Below are positions 36,848 through 46,788 of a stretch of 64,000 bases of DNA, one piece after another. Both the position numbers and the translations under genes were made by a program. Origin of the DNA: Prevotella heparinolytica (GTDB lineage: Bacteria; Bacteroidota; Bacteroidia; Bacteroidales; Bacteroidaceae). The stretch lies in NCBI RefSeq assembly GCF_004342845.1, contig NZ_SLXB01000001.1, positions 1-64,000 of the forward strand. Direction: 5' to 3'. The notes beneath the pieces were generated by a model. It searched no databases, had not been told where the DNA came from, and worked only from the letters and a program-made list of their open reading frames with translations. Position 1 is the stretch's first letter. Every line of letters begins with the position of its first letter.

Positions 36848-37034
36848 ATTTTCTTCTATTGTAGAGATACGCTCAAACACCCCTGTTCATTATCAGCGAT
36901 TTACGTTTTGTTTTGTAGATGTTGCGGTTCCAAACCTCTTTTTTTGCACCTCCGGCCATTTTTTCGTTGTAGAGAGTGCTGTTTTTTAATGTATTGGTTA
37001 TCATTGCTTTAACATTTTCGGTTGTAGATGCCGT
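36848..37034 (+). repeat. Four degenerate direct repeats at 54-55-bp spacing
   Basis: The word TTGTAGA or TTTGTAGA with an upstream ATTTTnnG tract recurs with GTAGA at 36861, 36915, 36969 and 37024 (spacing 54, 54, 55). The sequence between copies is not conserved. They lie just upstream of the promoter at 37039-37069. Confidence 0.65.
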
Positions 37035-37038
37035 TTTC

Positions 37039-37069
37039 TTGCATTTTCTTTTGTCTGCCCCTAACTTTG
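37039..37069 (+). promoter_or_regulatory. Strong Bacteroides-type promoter
   Basis: TTG, exactly 20 bases, then TAACTTTG. The leader to the ATG at 37195 is about 118 bases and contains a GAGGCCTC hairpin. It looks like the promoter of an HU-like gene now lost. Confidence 0.75.
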
Positions 37070-37194
37070 CAACATCGAATCCGGGAAAAGCGGACGGACG
37101 GAACCGTTGAGGCCTCGCGGTGAAAAAACTCTGTTCCTCGGATGAGATAAGAGAAACCAATACATTATTATTAATAAACTAAAACTTTAAAATT

Positions 37195-37299
37195 ATGGCT
37201 TTTTACAAGAAATTTCACTCTGACCGAAGCGATGAATGCCGCAAAGCAAGTGGCAGACAATGCGCAACTGACGGAGAACTCTCACGCGATGAATCCTGA
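37195..37299 (+). pseudogene. 5' remnant of an HU-like gene (MAFYKK) fused to foreign sequence
   Basis: The ATG with a normal leader gives MAFYKK, the usual start of Bacteroides HU-family DNA-binding proteins. It then runs out of frame into the SusD gene and stops after 34 codons. A deletion joining two loci at about 37213 explains this. Assignment of the first six codons to an HU-like gene is inference from memory of the family. Confidence 0.45.
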
Positions 37300-38398
37300 A
37301 AGCGGAACCGTTTACGGATGGAACAGTTACTTCGAGATGTACAGCCAGCCTTCATTGGCCAATGTGCCTGAAGTATTGCTGTGGAAAGAGTACAGCTCAG
37401 CGCAGAACATCAAGAACGGAGTTCCTTACCGCGTCAAAATAGGATGCGCCGACGGTTATACCCGCACTTTTGTCGAGACTTTCCTGACAAAGAACGGGCT
37501 TCCCATCTATGCTGACAATACATACAAAGGCGACGTATCAATTGACAATGCCAAAGCCGGACGCGACGAACGCCTGCAACTCTTCGTATGGGGAGAGAGC
37601 GACATGCTCGATTCCGATCCGAAGGCTCCCACTGTCGGTACTCCCTTCACCAAGCCCGATATTACCACAGGCGTAAGCGAGAAGCGTGCCATCACCGGTT
37701 ACCAGCCGCGCAAGTACTATACTTATGACTATAACCAGACAGAGAATGACGAACGCCGGGGTACCAATGCTTGTCCTATTTTCCGTTCTGCCGAAGCGCT
37801 TCTGAACTATATGGAGGCTTCCTATGAACTGAACAAGACTTTGGATGCCACAGCCAGAACCTACTGGCAGAAGCTGCGTGCACGTGCAGGGGTAAGCACG
37901 GACATCGACGCCACGATTACTGCCACCGATCTGGCGAAGGAAAACGACTTTGCTGTCTATTCCGGTACGGCAATGGTAGACAAGACACTCTACAACATAC
38001 GTCGTGAACGCATGGCTGAACTCTTCAGCGAAGGACAACGCTTTCCTGACCTGATACGCTGGCGCGCTTTCGACCGCATGATTACTACCAAATGGATTCC
38101 CGAAGGTATCAACTTCTGGACCGAAGCTTACAAGAAATACGGTGATTTGAAAGCCGACGGTTCGGCCGAAGCCTTTGTTTCGGGCAAGGAACTGAGCATT
38201 TATCTGCGTCCCTACAGCCGAAGCATGCAAAGCACCAACGAACTGCGCGATGGTTATATTTGGCACGAGGCATATTATCTCTATCCCATCGGAAACGAGG
38301 ATTTGCGTCTGGCCTCTCCGGACAAGAAAGTGGAAACAAGCAACCTCTACCAGAACATCTATTGGCCGACTATGGGTGGTGGACATGCCGAAAGATAA
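37213..38398 (+). pseudogene. SusD/RagB-family nutrient-binding lipoprotein, N-terminally truncated
   Basis: About 395 codons remain. MNAAKQVADNAQLTE, RSAEALLNYMEASYELN and NIRRERMAELFSEGQRFPDLIRWR are typical of the middle and C-terminal part of SusD proteins (usually 500-650 residues). The signal peptide, lipobox and first roughly 150-250 residues are missing. An ATG at 37232 could start a cytoplasmic product, but without export it could not bind glycans at the surface. The SusC partner is not in the window. It keeps a good terminator. Confidence 0.8.
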
Positions 38399-38484
38399 AG
38401 GAAAAACGATTTTAATTGAGAAGCTGTTTGATGTTCGAATATACTTGAGCCATTCGTCATAAAACAGACTCTATCACTCAAAGC

Positions 38485-38522
38485 AGAGGATGTGTCAGGA
38501 AATGGCACATCCTCTTTTATTT
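38485..38522 (+). terminator. Terminator after the SusD remnant
   Basis: Stem AGAGGATGTG/CACATCCTCT, 11-base loop, then TTTTATTTAATC. Confidence 0.85.
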
Positions 38523-38632
38523 AATCTTTTTAAAGATTACCTGAGTTCAGGATAAAAAGCAGGGCGATAACCTCACACGGATACTTATGTTTTAAAGCCA
38601 AATTCCATTGGTTATCAGGTGTTTAATCCTGC

Positions 38633-38720
38633 CTTGTCAGGCACTTGTGTCTGTCACGTCAGAGACTTGTGTCTGTCGGCTTGGACACGTGCCTCTGTCA
38701 CGACAAAGGATCGCAGCTGT
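38633..38720 (+). repeat. Degenerate 22-bp intergenic tandem repeat
   Basis: Four units ending in CTGT at 38654, 38676, 38698 and 38720. The first two contain ACTTGTGTCTGT; the later ones are more diverged. It lies between the SusD remnant and the 3' end of the TonB receptor gene. Confidence 0.7.
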
Positions 38721-38880
38721 CAAAACAGGGCAAGGGCGGCCGGTCTGAAAGGCTCTCTTCTGCCCGACCGCCGTAAACCGGTGCATTCAGGAAATATCCG
38801 CCCGACAGGATGCAGCCCCTCATCTTCAGCAAAAGGAACAGCCTATCCCGAACTTAGGTAAGATTATCTCAAAACCGGCT

Positions 38881-41205
38881 TTACAATCTTTTTAAATCCT
38901 CATCCGATACATGTTTCCCTTTATAAGCCTTACCTACAGCATTGAAGCTATAGCTCAGACTCAACGAGAGACTGCGCGAGTCGGGATTTGCCTTTTTAGT
39001 GTAAGTCAGCCGAGGACCGAACAACATGAGAGAACCGTGACGTGATTTCCATAAATCATTGATTTGCAGGTTGAAGTTCAACCTCTTATTCAGGAACATT
39101 TTACGAAGCCCTGCATCCATCCCCCAATAAGAACCTTGCAATGTGGGGCCGAAGTTGCCTTCGCTCTGATAATCGGCATCTAAAGACAGAATCCATCCGC
39201 CTGGCAGATTCAGGCTGTTTTGCCAAAGGAAGTAACCGCTGCAACGGTTCATGTTTTTGGTAGCTCCTTGATTGGTGACTTTGAAAAAGGGCTGTCCGAA
39301 ATAGATGCCGAATTCGGGTCTCCAGATGCCGAGTGCGGGTGAGAGGTAGATAGAAGCGGTGAGATATTGCATCCGTTTGAAGTTTTCGGTAGTGAAGATA
39401 ACCACATTCGGATTTTCCGCATATTCTTTAGTCATGAAGGCAATGGCATTACGACGATATTTGTAACTGATGCTGAACTGCATCCATTTATAGAGAGCGC
39501 TGAACTGCATATCGTGATTTGTTTCGGGAGTAAGCAACGGATTGCCTCCCTCGTAGATAAAGCGGTTGTTGTAGCTGAGAGTGCTGCGCAACTGAAAAAA
39601 AGTGGGGCGGTTGCTTTTAACCGTATAGCTGAAGTTGGCTTGCGTTTTGCCTATGGGAAAATCTACGGAAAAGTTGGGACACCAGTCATTGTAAGTACGA
39701 CTTTGTCCGGAAATGAACTCACCTTGTTTCCAATACTCCGATACGGCATGCTCGAAACGCAGTCCGGCAAGCAGGCTGACTTTTCCGAATGCAAGGAAGT
39801 ACTCGGCGAAGGCGGCTGTTTTGCTTTCGTCAATTCTGCTGTCCGTATCGGGAAGAACGCCTTGTAAGTTCAGGAACCGATCGTTACGTCGGATGAACGT
39901 GTAGTCTGCACCGGCCTTCAACTCGCCTTTCCACAGGGGATGCGTCAGAAGCAGTCTGGCAGCATAGAGACGGTTGTCGGCACGATTGAAAGAACTAATG
40001 TTGCGATAGTCCTCCGTCCGACTGACTTCTTGCGCTTCCTGACGGTTATAGGTTTTGCCATATACGAAATCCGTCGTAAGATTGACTTGAAGTTGTTTTA
40101 AAGAACCTTGATAATAAGCGTTCACTTGATGTTTGCTGTCTTGCTCCAAATTCTCAGAAGAGTGGCCGGTACGGTCTACCGGTTTCCCATCTTCCTTGAC
40201 GGTATATTCCGAGCTGTTGCCGGTATGAAAGTCGGGAGTGCGGTGAAACTCATACGAAGCGCCGAGACTGTGCCGGGAGCTGAAGTCATAACTGACACTT
40301 GCTTTTCCGCCGCCCATCAAACCTTTATGATGCAAATGAGCTTGGCTGTTGATGTCCCAGTCTACTTCGGACGGTATTTGGTATCGCACTTCCTGATGCC
40401 GCAAGGTATTTTCATATCGGGCATATAGCATGCCCAGCAGCGAAAGCCCTTTCTTCTGATAGTTCAGGTTGATTTGTTCGTAATGAGTGGTACGTCTGCG
40501 TCGTGTGATGTTTGCGCGGACGTTACCGCCGAAGCCGTTTTCCCTGCCCCTTACGGTGCGGATGCGCACAACGGCATTTACAGTGGCATTGTATTCCGCA
40601 CCAGGATTGGTAATTAGTTCCACTTTCTCGATGTCGGCGGCCGAGAGACGTTCCAGTTCAGAATTGTCTTGCAAGAGCCGGTGGTCTATATATATAATAG
40701 GTGTACCTTTGCCGAAGACGGTATAACCCTCGTCGGAATGACGCAGTCCGGGGATATGTTTCAACACATCGTTGGCATTGTTCAGAGAAGCGAGCAGAGA
40801 CTGTTGTACGTTCGTTTCTAACTTCCCGCCTTTCAGCCTGAAAACAGGACGCTGTGCCTCGACAACGGTTTCTGCAAGCATTATGGCATCCGCTTCCAGC
40901 ATCCAGTCGCCCGTATCCCCGTTACGGCATGAACGGCAGAGAGATTTATAGCCGATGGAGGTGATTTGCAGTAGATATTCCTCGTGAGTTGGCGGAACTA
41001 TCTCGAAACTCCCGTCACTACGGCTACAAGTGCCTTCTATAAAAATGGAGTCGGTCGAAAGAAGAACGATGTTGGCAAATTCTATCGGTTGTCGTTCCTC
41101 ATTCAGAATTCTGCCCCGAACGGAAAGCCGGGAGGAATCGTTTTGCGCATTTGTCGCCACAGTGCCCATCAAGAGCAGAATGAAAAGGTATGCCATCTGT
41201 TTCAT
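38881..41205 (-). CDS. TonB-dependent outer-membrane receptor
   Basis: 774 residues. Signal peptide (MKQMAYLFILLLMGTVATNAQ), a carboxypeptidase-D-like N-terminal domain (about 28-110, VRGRILNEERQPIEFANIVLL), a plug (LASLNNANDVLKHIPGLRH to VELITNPGAEYNATVNAVVRIRT) and a 22-strand-type beta-barrel of the OMP_b-brl_3 group. It lacks a SusD partner, so the substrate is more likely an iron chelate, cofactor or peptide than a glycan; unknown. The gene upstream on the same strand (41330) encodes a membrane-bound regulator that is a likely controller. Confidence 0.88.
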   Translation of the reverse strand: MKQMAYLFILLLMGTVATNAQNDSSRLSVRGRILNEERQPIEFANIVLLSTDSIFIEGTCSRSDGSFEIVPPTHEEYLLQITSIGYKSLCRSCRNGDTGDWMLEADAIMLAETVVEAQRPVFRLKGGKLETNVQQSLLASLNNANDVLKHIPGLRHSDEGYTVFGKGTPIIYIDHRLLQDNSELERLSAADIEKVELITNPGAEYNATVNAVVRIRTVRGRENGFGGNVRANITRRRRTTHYEQINLNYQKKGLSLLGMLYARYENTLRHQEVRYQIPSEVDWDINSQAHLHHKGLMGGGKASVSYDFSSRHSLGASYEFHRTPDFHTGNSSEYTVKEDGKPVDRTGHSSENLEQDSKHQVNAYYQGSLKQLQVNLTTDFVYGKTYNRQEAQEVSRTEDYRNISSFNRADNRLYAARLLLTHPLWKGELKAGADYTFIRRNDRFLNLQGVLPDTDSRIDESKTAAFAEYFLAFGKVSLLAGLRFEHAVSEYWKQGEFISGQSRTYNDWCPNFSVDFPIGKTQANFSYTVKSNRPTFFQLRSTLSYNNRFIYEGGNPLLTPETNHDMQFSALYKWMQFSISYKYRRNAIAFMTKEYAENPNVVIFTTENFKRMQYLTASIYLSPALGIWRPEFGIYFGQPFFKVTNQGATKNMNRCSGYFLWQNSLNLPGGWILSLDADYQSEGNFGPTLQGSYWGMDAGLRKMFLNKRLNFNLQINDLWKSRHGSLMLFGPRLTYTKKANPDSRSLSLSLSYSFNAVGKAYKGKHVSDEDLKRL

Positions 41206-41329
41206 GTTCCGATTATCGTTTGATTCCGGGACACGAAGGTATCTGCTTTCCATGAGGAGGCAAGAAACAGAAAGCGGATAAGTATCTGACATTTGCCTGA
41301 CAACAGACTGACAATGCCGTTTGCAGCGT

Positions 41330-42211
41330 TCAACCTCTTATCTCCAGCCCATAGGCACGCCCACGGTCTGTCGTTATTTTTAAGTTGCTGTTTTCTTCAA
41401 TAATGGGCTTCAGGCGTCGTATCAATGTATAGAGCGTTTCTTCCGCATTCTCTTTTCCCGGCCATAGAGATTGGCAGATGTCGGGCTTGGAAAGCAGATG
41501 AGAGGAGGAAAGGAAGAACATCTCCATTAATGTATACTGCATGGGAGTCAACTTCAGTCTGCCTTGTTGTTCGTTGTAGAAACAGGTCTCTTGGAGAGAG
41601 AGCGACAGATTACCGAAAGTAATAAGCTCTTTCCGACGTTTCTTGTCATTATTGTTTCGTGCATTCCGGAGACGAAAGAAAGCAAACCCACCCCATAACA
41701 GTGCAGCCAATAGCAATATCGCCGGTATTGTCTGTTGAGATAAGCCGAACAGCATTGTGGCCGGACAGCGGGCATATCCCCGGAAAGAAAGTGTCAGCTC
41801 TGAAGTATCGGATGCGACGGAAAGCCATACTAAAGTGTCGCTGACGAGATATCCGGCAGAAAACTCGTTGAATGTTCCATTCGGGTCGTTCTTTTTCAAA
41901 ATGTGCAAAGAGAGTCCGGATACATCTTTCAATTCGGTTATGGACAATGCTTCGGAAAAAGTGGCGTTGGAACTGTTTATGAAAACGGGAGCTCCCATTG
42001 CCTCCTGCAATTTGGAATAGGTCTGAATGGTATCTACCTCCAACCACTTCCCTTTATGCTGTAATACGGTATGTCTCAGTGCCTGATTCAAGTCGGAGAT
42101 TATGCGCAGTTTCATTTGCGAATAGTTGCGATATCCGAGGCCAAACGATAGCAGTATCAAAAGGAAAAAGATTGCTACCGAGTGATTAGCTGCTGATATT
42201 TTCTGTTTCAT
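41330..42211 (-). CDS. Membrane-anchored winged-helix regulator with periplasmic domain
   Basis: 293 residues. TM1 at about 12-28, a periplasmic domain at about 30-155, TM2 at about 161-180, and an OmpR/PhoB-type DNA-binding domain at about 197-292 (LTPMQYTLMEMFFLSSSHLLS; TLYTLIRRLKPIIEE; TTDRGRAYGLE). The order is the reverse of ToxR/CadC, which carry the DNA-binding domain at the N-terminus. It has no receiver or kinase domain, so it would act as a one-component sensor. The TonB receptor gene 124 bases downstream is the obvious candidate target. Confidence 0.85.
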   Translation of the reverse strand: MKQKISAANHSVAIFFLLILLSFGLGYRNYSQMKLRIISDLNQALRHTVLQHKGKWLEVDTIQTYSKLQEAMGAPVFINSSNATFSEALSITELKDVSGLSLHILKKNDPNGTFNEFSAGYLVSDTLVWLSVASDTSELTLSFRGYARCPATMLFGLSQQTIPAILLLAALLWGGFAFFRLRNARNNNDKKRRKELITFGNLSLSLQETCFYNEQQGRLKLTPMQYTLMEMFFLSSSHLLSKPDICQSLWPGKENAEETLYTLIRRLKPIIEENSNLKITTDRGRAYGLEIRG

Positions 42212-42246
42212 AGAAACAAAGTTACACATTTCTTTTATGCAAACAA

Positions 42247-42279
42247 AAAGGGAAACCCTCTTTTCGAGAATTTCCCTTT
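42247..42279 (-). terminator. Terminator of rpsO
   Basis: Stem AAAGGGAAA/TTTCCCTTT, extended by internal pairing; minus-strand tail CCCTTTTTG. It lies 25 bases beyond the rpsO stop. Confidence 0.8.
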
Positions 42280-42304
42280 CTTAATGCTTTCGTCGCAAGT
42301 AGAA

Positions 42305-42574
42305 TTACTTACGCAAGCCAAGTTCTTTGACGATGGCGCGATAGCGTTCGATGTCGCGGTCTTTCAGGTAGTTGAGCAACGCACGGCGTTTACCTACCAA
42401 CATAGTCAAAGCTCTTTCAGTGCTATAATCTTTTCTGTTGAGCTTCAGGTGCTCAGTCAGGTGGGCAATACGGTAGGAAAACAAAGCTATCTGAGACTCA
42501 GCTGATCCAGTATCAGAGTTAGACTTTCCGTATTTGCCGAAGATTTCTTGCTTTTTAGCAGCGTCTAAATACAT
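42305..42574 (-). CDS. rpsO: 30S ribosomal protein S15
   Basis: 89 residues, the standard size. It binds 16S rRNA helix 22 early in 30S assembly. TGSAESQIALFSYRIAHLTEHLKLNRKDYSTERALTML is the conserved core. Single-gene unit with promoter and terminator, divergent from typA. Confidence 0.97.
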   Translation of the reverse strand: MYLDAAKKQEIFGKYGKSNSDTGSAESQIALFSYRIAHLTEHLKLNRKDYSTERALTMLVGKRRALLNYLKDRDIERYRAIVKELGLRK

Positions 42575-42620
42575 AGTTGTTTAATTAAAAAGTTATTATG
42601 ATTATTCCCTTTCGGGGCTG

Positions 42621-42628
42621 CAAAGATA
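42621..42628 (-). promoter_or_regulatory. -7 promoter element for rpsO
   Basis: TATCTTTG on the minus strand, about 47 bases before the rpsO start. Confidence 0.65.
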
Positions 42629-42700
42629 GATATAATCTTTTATATTGCAATGACATTCAGCTTTTTCTTCTATGTATCTGCATATATGATGCAAAATTCG

Positions 42701-42708
42701 TACCTTTG
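42701..42708 (+). promoter_or_regulatory. -7 promoter element for typA
   Basis: TACCTTTG followed by CACC, with a leader of about 85-90 bases to the ATG at 42802. Confidence 0.6.
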
Positions 42709-42801
42709 CACCGCAAAAACAGGCCCCATGGATGCGAACGGCAAATGAAATCGTATCGGCTTTCTGCATAGCCTGTCTTTGCCTTAATTAATAGGTATTA
42801 T

Positions 42802-44601
42802 ATGCAAAATATTAGAAACATTGCAATCATTGCCCATGTGGACCATGGGAAAACAACGCTCGTTGACAAGATGCTTTTGGCCGGAAACCTTTTCCGCAGC
42901 AACCAAAGCACAGGTGAATTAATGCTGGATAACAACGACCTTGAACGTGAACGAGGTATAACGATTCTTTCCAAAAACGTCTCTATCAATTATAAAGACA
43001 CCAAGATTAACATCATCGACACTCCGGGACACAGCGACTTCGGAGGCGAAGTGGAGCGCGTGCTGAATATGGCGGACGGATGCATCTTGCTCGTAGATGC
43101 CTTTGAGGGTCCTATGCCGCAAACGCGCTTCGTACTCCAGAAGGCTTTGCAAATCGGATTGAAGCCTATCGTGGTGGTGAACAAGGTGGACAAACCGAAC
43201 TGCCGCCCCGAAGAGGTCTATGAAATGGTGTTCGACTTGATGTTCAGCTTGGATGCTACCGAAGAACAGCTGGACTTCCCCGTTGTCTATGGCTCGGCCA
43301 AGAACAACTGGATGAGTACGGACTGGCAGCATCCCACCGACAACATCTATCCGTTGCTGGACTGCATTTTGGAGAATATCCCCGCTCCCGAGCAATTGGA
43401 AGGTACGCCGCAAATATTGGTAACCTCTTTGGACTATTCTTCTTATACCGGGCGTATTGCCGTGGGACGTGTGCACCGCGGCACATTGAAGGAGGGCATG
43501 AATGTTTCTTTGGTGAAGCGTGACGGAAAGGTGTTGAAGTCTAAAATCAAAGAGCTGCACACCTTCGAGGGCATGGGACGCGTGAAAGTGCAGGAAGTAT
43601 CTTCCGGCGACATCTGCGCACTGGTAGGCATAGAGGGCTTTGAAATCGGAGATACCGTATGCGATTACGAGAATCCGGAGGCATTGCCGCCTATCGCCAT
43701 CGACGAACCTACCATGAGCATGCTTTTCACCATCAACGATTCTCCGTTCTTCGGCAAAGAAGGCAAGTTCGTCACTTCACGCCACATACACGACCGCTTG
43801 ATGAAAGAGCTGGACAAGAACCTTGCACTCCGCGTAAACAAAAGCGAGGAAGACGGCAAGTGGGTTGTTTCGGGCCGCGGCGTGCTCCATCTGTCCGTGC
43901 TGATTGAAACCATGCGCCGCGAAGGATACGAATTGCAAGTGGGACAGCCGCAGGTTATCTTCAAGGAGATAGACGGCGTGAGATGCGAACCTATCGAAGA
44001 GTTGACCATCAATGTGCCCGAAGAATACTCCAGCAAGATGATTGACATGGTGACGCGCCGTAAAGGTGAAATGGTGAAAATGGAGAGTACCGGCGAACGT
44101 GTCAACCTTGAATTCAACATGCCCTCGCGCGGCATCATCGGCCTGCGCACGAACGTGCTGACCGCTTCGGCCGGTGAAGCCATCATGGCACACCGCTTCA
44201 AAGAATACCAGCCTTATAAGGGGGATATTGAACGCCGCACCAACGGTTCTATGATTGCCATGGAGGCAGGTACGGCTTTCGCCTATGCCATCGACAAGTT
44301 GCAGGATCGCGGCAAGTTCTTCATCTTCCCGCAAGATGAAGTATATGCCGGTCAGGTAGTGGGCGAGCATTCGCACGACAACGACTTGGTGGTGAACGTC
44401 ACGAAGTCCAAGAAACTGACAAACATGCGTGCCAGCGGTTCCGATGAAAAGGCCCGCCTGATTCCGCCCGTTCAGTTCTCTTTGGAAGAGGCGCTGGAAT
44501 ACATCAAGGAAGACGAGTATGTAGAAGTCACTCCGAAATCCATGCGCATGCGCAAGGTGATTCTGGATGAAACGGAGCGTAAACGTGCCAACAAAAACTG
44601 A
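42802..44601 (+). CDS. typA: Translational GTPase TypA/BipA
   Basis: 599 residues, an EF-G-like ribosome-binding GTPase used in stress, cold growth and 50S assembly. G1 [13 protein letters not shown]2 region RERGITI, G3 DTPGH, G4 NKVDK. The EF-G domain II and III/V-like parts follow, with the TypA-specific C-terminal domain (from about 480) ending in KRANKN. Own promoter upstream; a separate promoter follows for the next operon. Confidence 0.97.
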   Translation: MQNIRNIAIIAHVDHGKTTLVDKMLLAGNLFRSNQSTGELMLDNNDLERERGITILSKNVSINYKDTKINIIDTPGHSDFGGEVERVLNMADGCILLVDAFEGPMPQTRFVLQKALQIGLKPIVVVNKVDKPNCRPEEVYEMVFDLMFSLDATEEQLDFPVVYGSAKNNWMSTDWQHPTDNIYPLLDCILENIPAPEQLEGTPQILVTSLDYSSYTGRIAVGRVHRGTLKEGMNVSLVKRDGKVLKSKIKELHTFEGMGRVKVQEVSSGDICALVGIEGFEIGDTVCDYENPEALPPIAIDEPTMSMLFTINDSPFFGKEGKFVTSRHIHDRLMKELDKNLALRVNKSEEDGKWVVSGRGVLHLSVLIETMRREGYELQVGQPQVIFKEIDGVRCEPIEELTINVPEEYSSKMIDMVTRRKGEMVKMESTGERVNLEFNMPSRGIIGLRTNVLTASAGEAIMAHRFKEYQPYKGDIERRTNGSMIAMEAGTAFAYAIDKLQDRGKFFIFPQDEVYAGQVVGEHSHDNDLVVNVTKSKKLTNMRASGSDEKARLIPPVQFSLEEALEYIKEDEYVEVTPKSMRMRKVILDETERKRANKN

Positions 44602-44655
44602 AATTAGAATCCATACACGATACTCCGGATCGTTTCAGATTTTCTTGAAATCATG

Positions 44656-44663
44656 TACCTTTG
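44656..44663 (+). promoter_or_regulatory. -7 promoter element for the LOG-DUF4271-hemD operon
   Basis: TACCTTTG with TTTC about 21 bases upstream, 30 bases before the ATG at 44694. Confidence 0.65.
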
Positions 44664-44693
44664 CAGTATCTGCAAAAAAGGTTGGAAAAAACG

Positions 44694-45281
44694 ATGAATA
44701 AGATAGATTCCGTATGCGTATATTGTGCATCGAGCACAAAGATAGACCCTGTTTATTTCGATGCCGCCCGCGAGCTGGGCACTTTGCTGGGCAGGAAACA
44801 TCTCCGCCTGATTAACGGAGCGGGAAACATGGGACTGATGTCGGCCGTATCGGATGCCGCACTTCGTGCGGGAGGAGAAGTGACGGGCGTCATTCCCCGG
44901 TTCATGGTGGAACAGGGATGGCACCATACGGGACTCACACAACTCGTCGAGGTAGAAAGCATGCACGAACGAAAGAGAACGATGGCAGACCTGAGCGATG
45001 CCGTCATTGCACTGCCCGGCGGATGCGGCACATTGGAAGAACTGCTGGAAATCATCACTTGGAAACAACTGGGACTGTATCTGAACCCGATTGTCATCCT
45101 GAACACCAAGAACTACTTCGACCCTCTGCTCGATATGCTCGGCAAAGCGGTGGAAGAGAACTTCATGCGTACGCAGCACGGCGCCATCTGGCACACGGTA
45201 CAAACACCGCAAGAGGCAATCGAACTGATACATACACTGCCGTTATGGGATGCTTCCATCCGTAAATTCGCCGCGATATGA
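44694..45281 (+). CDS. LOG-family protein (nucleoside 5'-monophosphate phosphoribohydrolase)
   Basis: 195 residues. INGAGNMGLMSAVSDAAL and PGGCGTLEELLEIITWKQLG (the PGGxGTxxE motif with catalytic Arg/Glu region) define the family. Plant LOG makes active cytokinins; bacterial members release ribose phosphate from nucleoside monophosphates. The Met at 44694 starts the conserved part. The stop overlaps the next start by ATGA. Confidence 0.9.
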   Translation: MNKIDSVCVYCASSTKIDPVYFDAARELGTLLGRKHLRLINGAGNMGLMSAVSDAALRAGGEVTGVIPRFMVEQGWHHTGLTQLVEVESMHERKRTMADLSDAVIALPGGCGTLEELLEIITWKQLGLYLNPIVILNTKNYFDPLLDMLGKAVEENFMRTQHGAIWHTVQTPQEAIELIHTLPLWDASIRKFAAI

Positions 45282-46009
45282 TAGGGATGTTGATGGCTTG
45301 GGCAACGGGGGTAACAGAAGGAATTCCCCTTCCATATTCTCCGCGGATGGACGACGGCATCACCGTCATCCTTTTGTGTTGCTTCTTCCTGTCGGCTTAT
45401 GTCCTGTCTCGCAGCCGCAAGTTCCTGTTTCAGTTAGTGAAAGATTTTCTGCTTCATCGCGAACGCACCAGCATATTCGCTACTTCCACGGCAGCCGACA
45501 TGCGCTATATGTTGTTGCTGATTCTGCAAACTTGCGTGCTTGGCGGCGTGTGCATCTTCAATTATTTCAATGACGCGCAGCCGGAACTTGTACATCATAT
45601 TTATCCCGGAATCTTGCTAAGCATATATATCGGGATATGTGTTTTTTATCTGGTGACAAAATGGCTGCTTTACTCCTTACTGGGTTGGATTTTTTTTGAC
45701 GAAAGCACCACATCGCTTTGGTTGGAATCTTATTCCACGCTGCTTTATCATCTTGGTTTTACCCTCTTCCCGTTTAGTTTATTCATTGTTTATTTTGATT
45801 TGAATCTGCATTCGGCAATAATAATCGGCCTCATTTTGGTCTTTTTTGCTAAAATATTGATGTTCTACAAGTGGATAAAGCTTTTTTGTCATGATTTACA
45901 TGGCGGTTTGCTTTTAATTTTATACTTTTGTGCCCTTGAAATCATCCCTTGTCTGGTTTTATATCAAGGCATGGTGCAATTAAACGATTATTTGATAATA
46001 AAATTTTAG
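45278..46009 (+). CDS. DUF4271 membrane protein
   Basis: 243 residues with about six to seven membrane helices. It is translationally coupled to the LOG gene and lies four bases before hemD; the DUF4271-hemD order is conserved in Bacteroidetes. No enzymatic motif is visible. Function unknown. Confidence 0.82.
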   Translation: MIGMLMAWATGVTEGIPLPYSPRMDDGITVILLCCFFLSAYVLSRSRKFLFQLVKDFLLHRERTSIFATSTAADMRYMLLLILQTCVLGGVCIFNYFNDAQPELVHHIYPGILLSIYIGICVFYLVTKWLLYSLLGWIFFDESTTSLWLESYSTLLYHLGFTLFPFSLFIVYFDLNLHSAIIIGLILVFFAKILMFYKWIKLFCHDLHGGLLLILYFCALEIIPCLVLYQGMVQLNDYLIIKF

Positions 46010-46013
46010 GACG

Positions 46014-46766
46014 TTGAAAATTAAGAAAGTACTTGTGTCGCAGCCTAAACCGGCATCGGAGAAATCTCCCTACTACGACATCGCCGAAAAGTACGGTGTG
46101 AAAATAGATTTTCGCCCGTTCATCAAAGTGGAGAGCCTTTCAGCGAAAGAATTCAGACAGCAGAAAGTTGCGATCCTCGATCATACCGCCGTTATTTTCA
46201 CTTCGCGTCATGCTATCGACCATTTTTTTCATCTTTGCGGCGAGTTACGCGTAACAATCCCCGAAACCATGAAGTACTTTTGTGTGACGGAGGCTGTTGC
46301 TTTGTATATACAGAAGTATGTGCAATATCGCAAGCGTAAAATCTTCTTTGGCAGTACAGGAAAAATAGACGATTTGATACCGGCCATCGTAAAGCACAAA
46401 ACGGAAAAGTACTTGGTACCCATGTCGGATGTACATAATGATGACATCAAGAACATACTGGACAAGCACAAGATTCAACATAGCGAAGCGGTGATGTATC
46501 GCACCGTCAGCAACGACTTCGGGGCAGACGAAGCGTTCGACTATGACATGCTGGTATTCTTCAGTCCGGCGGGTGTAACCTCTTTGAAAAAGAATTTCCC
46601 TGATTTTGACCAAAAAGAAATCAAAATCGGCACGTTCGGTTCTACCACGGCACAGGCTGTCCGCGACGCCGGACTTCGTCTGGATTTGGAAGCTCCCAGC
46701 GTACAAGCACCTTCGATGACGGCGGCACTCGATATGTTTATCAAAGAGAACAACAAAGGGAAGTAA
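46014..46766 (+). CDS. hemD: Uroporphyrinogen-III synthase
   Basis: 250 residues from a TTG start, four bases after DUF4271. It closes hydroxymethylbilane to uroporphyrinogen III in tetrapyrrole synthesis. The family is poorly conserved; VLVSQPKPASEKSPYYDIAEKYG at the start and the late LVFFSPAGVTSLKKNF with IGTFGSTTAQAVRDAGL are the recognisable parts. No other heme gene is in the window. Confidence 0.88.
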   Translation: MKIKKVLVSQPKPASEKSPYYDIAEKYGVKIDFRPFIKVESLSAKEFRQQKVAILDHTAVIFTSRHAIDHFFHLCGELRVTIPETMKYFCVTEAVALYIQKYVQYRKRKIFFGSTGKIDDLIPAIVKHKTEKYLVPMSDVHNDDIKNILDKHKIQHSEAVMYRTVSNDFGADEAFDYDMLVFFSPAGVTSLKKNFPDFDQKEIKIGTFGSTTAQAVRDAGLRLDLEAPSVQAPSMTAALDMFIKENNKGK

Positions 46767-46788
46767 CCCTCATTGTTACGGATAACAG

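Noticed and set aside
36848..37034. CRISPR array
   Set aside because: Regular 54-55-bp spacing, but the conserved part is only about 12-15 degenerate bases, the spacers are T-rich promoter sequence, and no cas gene is in the window.
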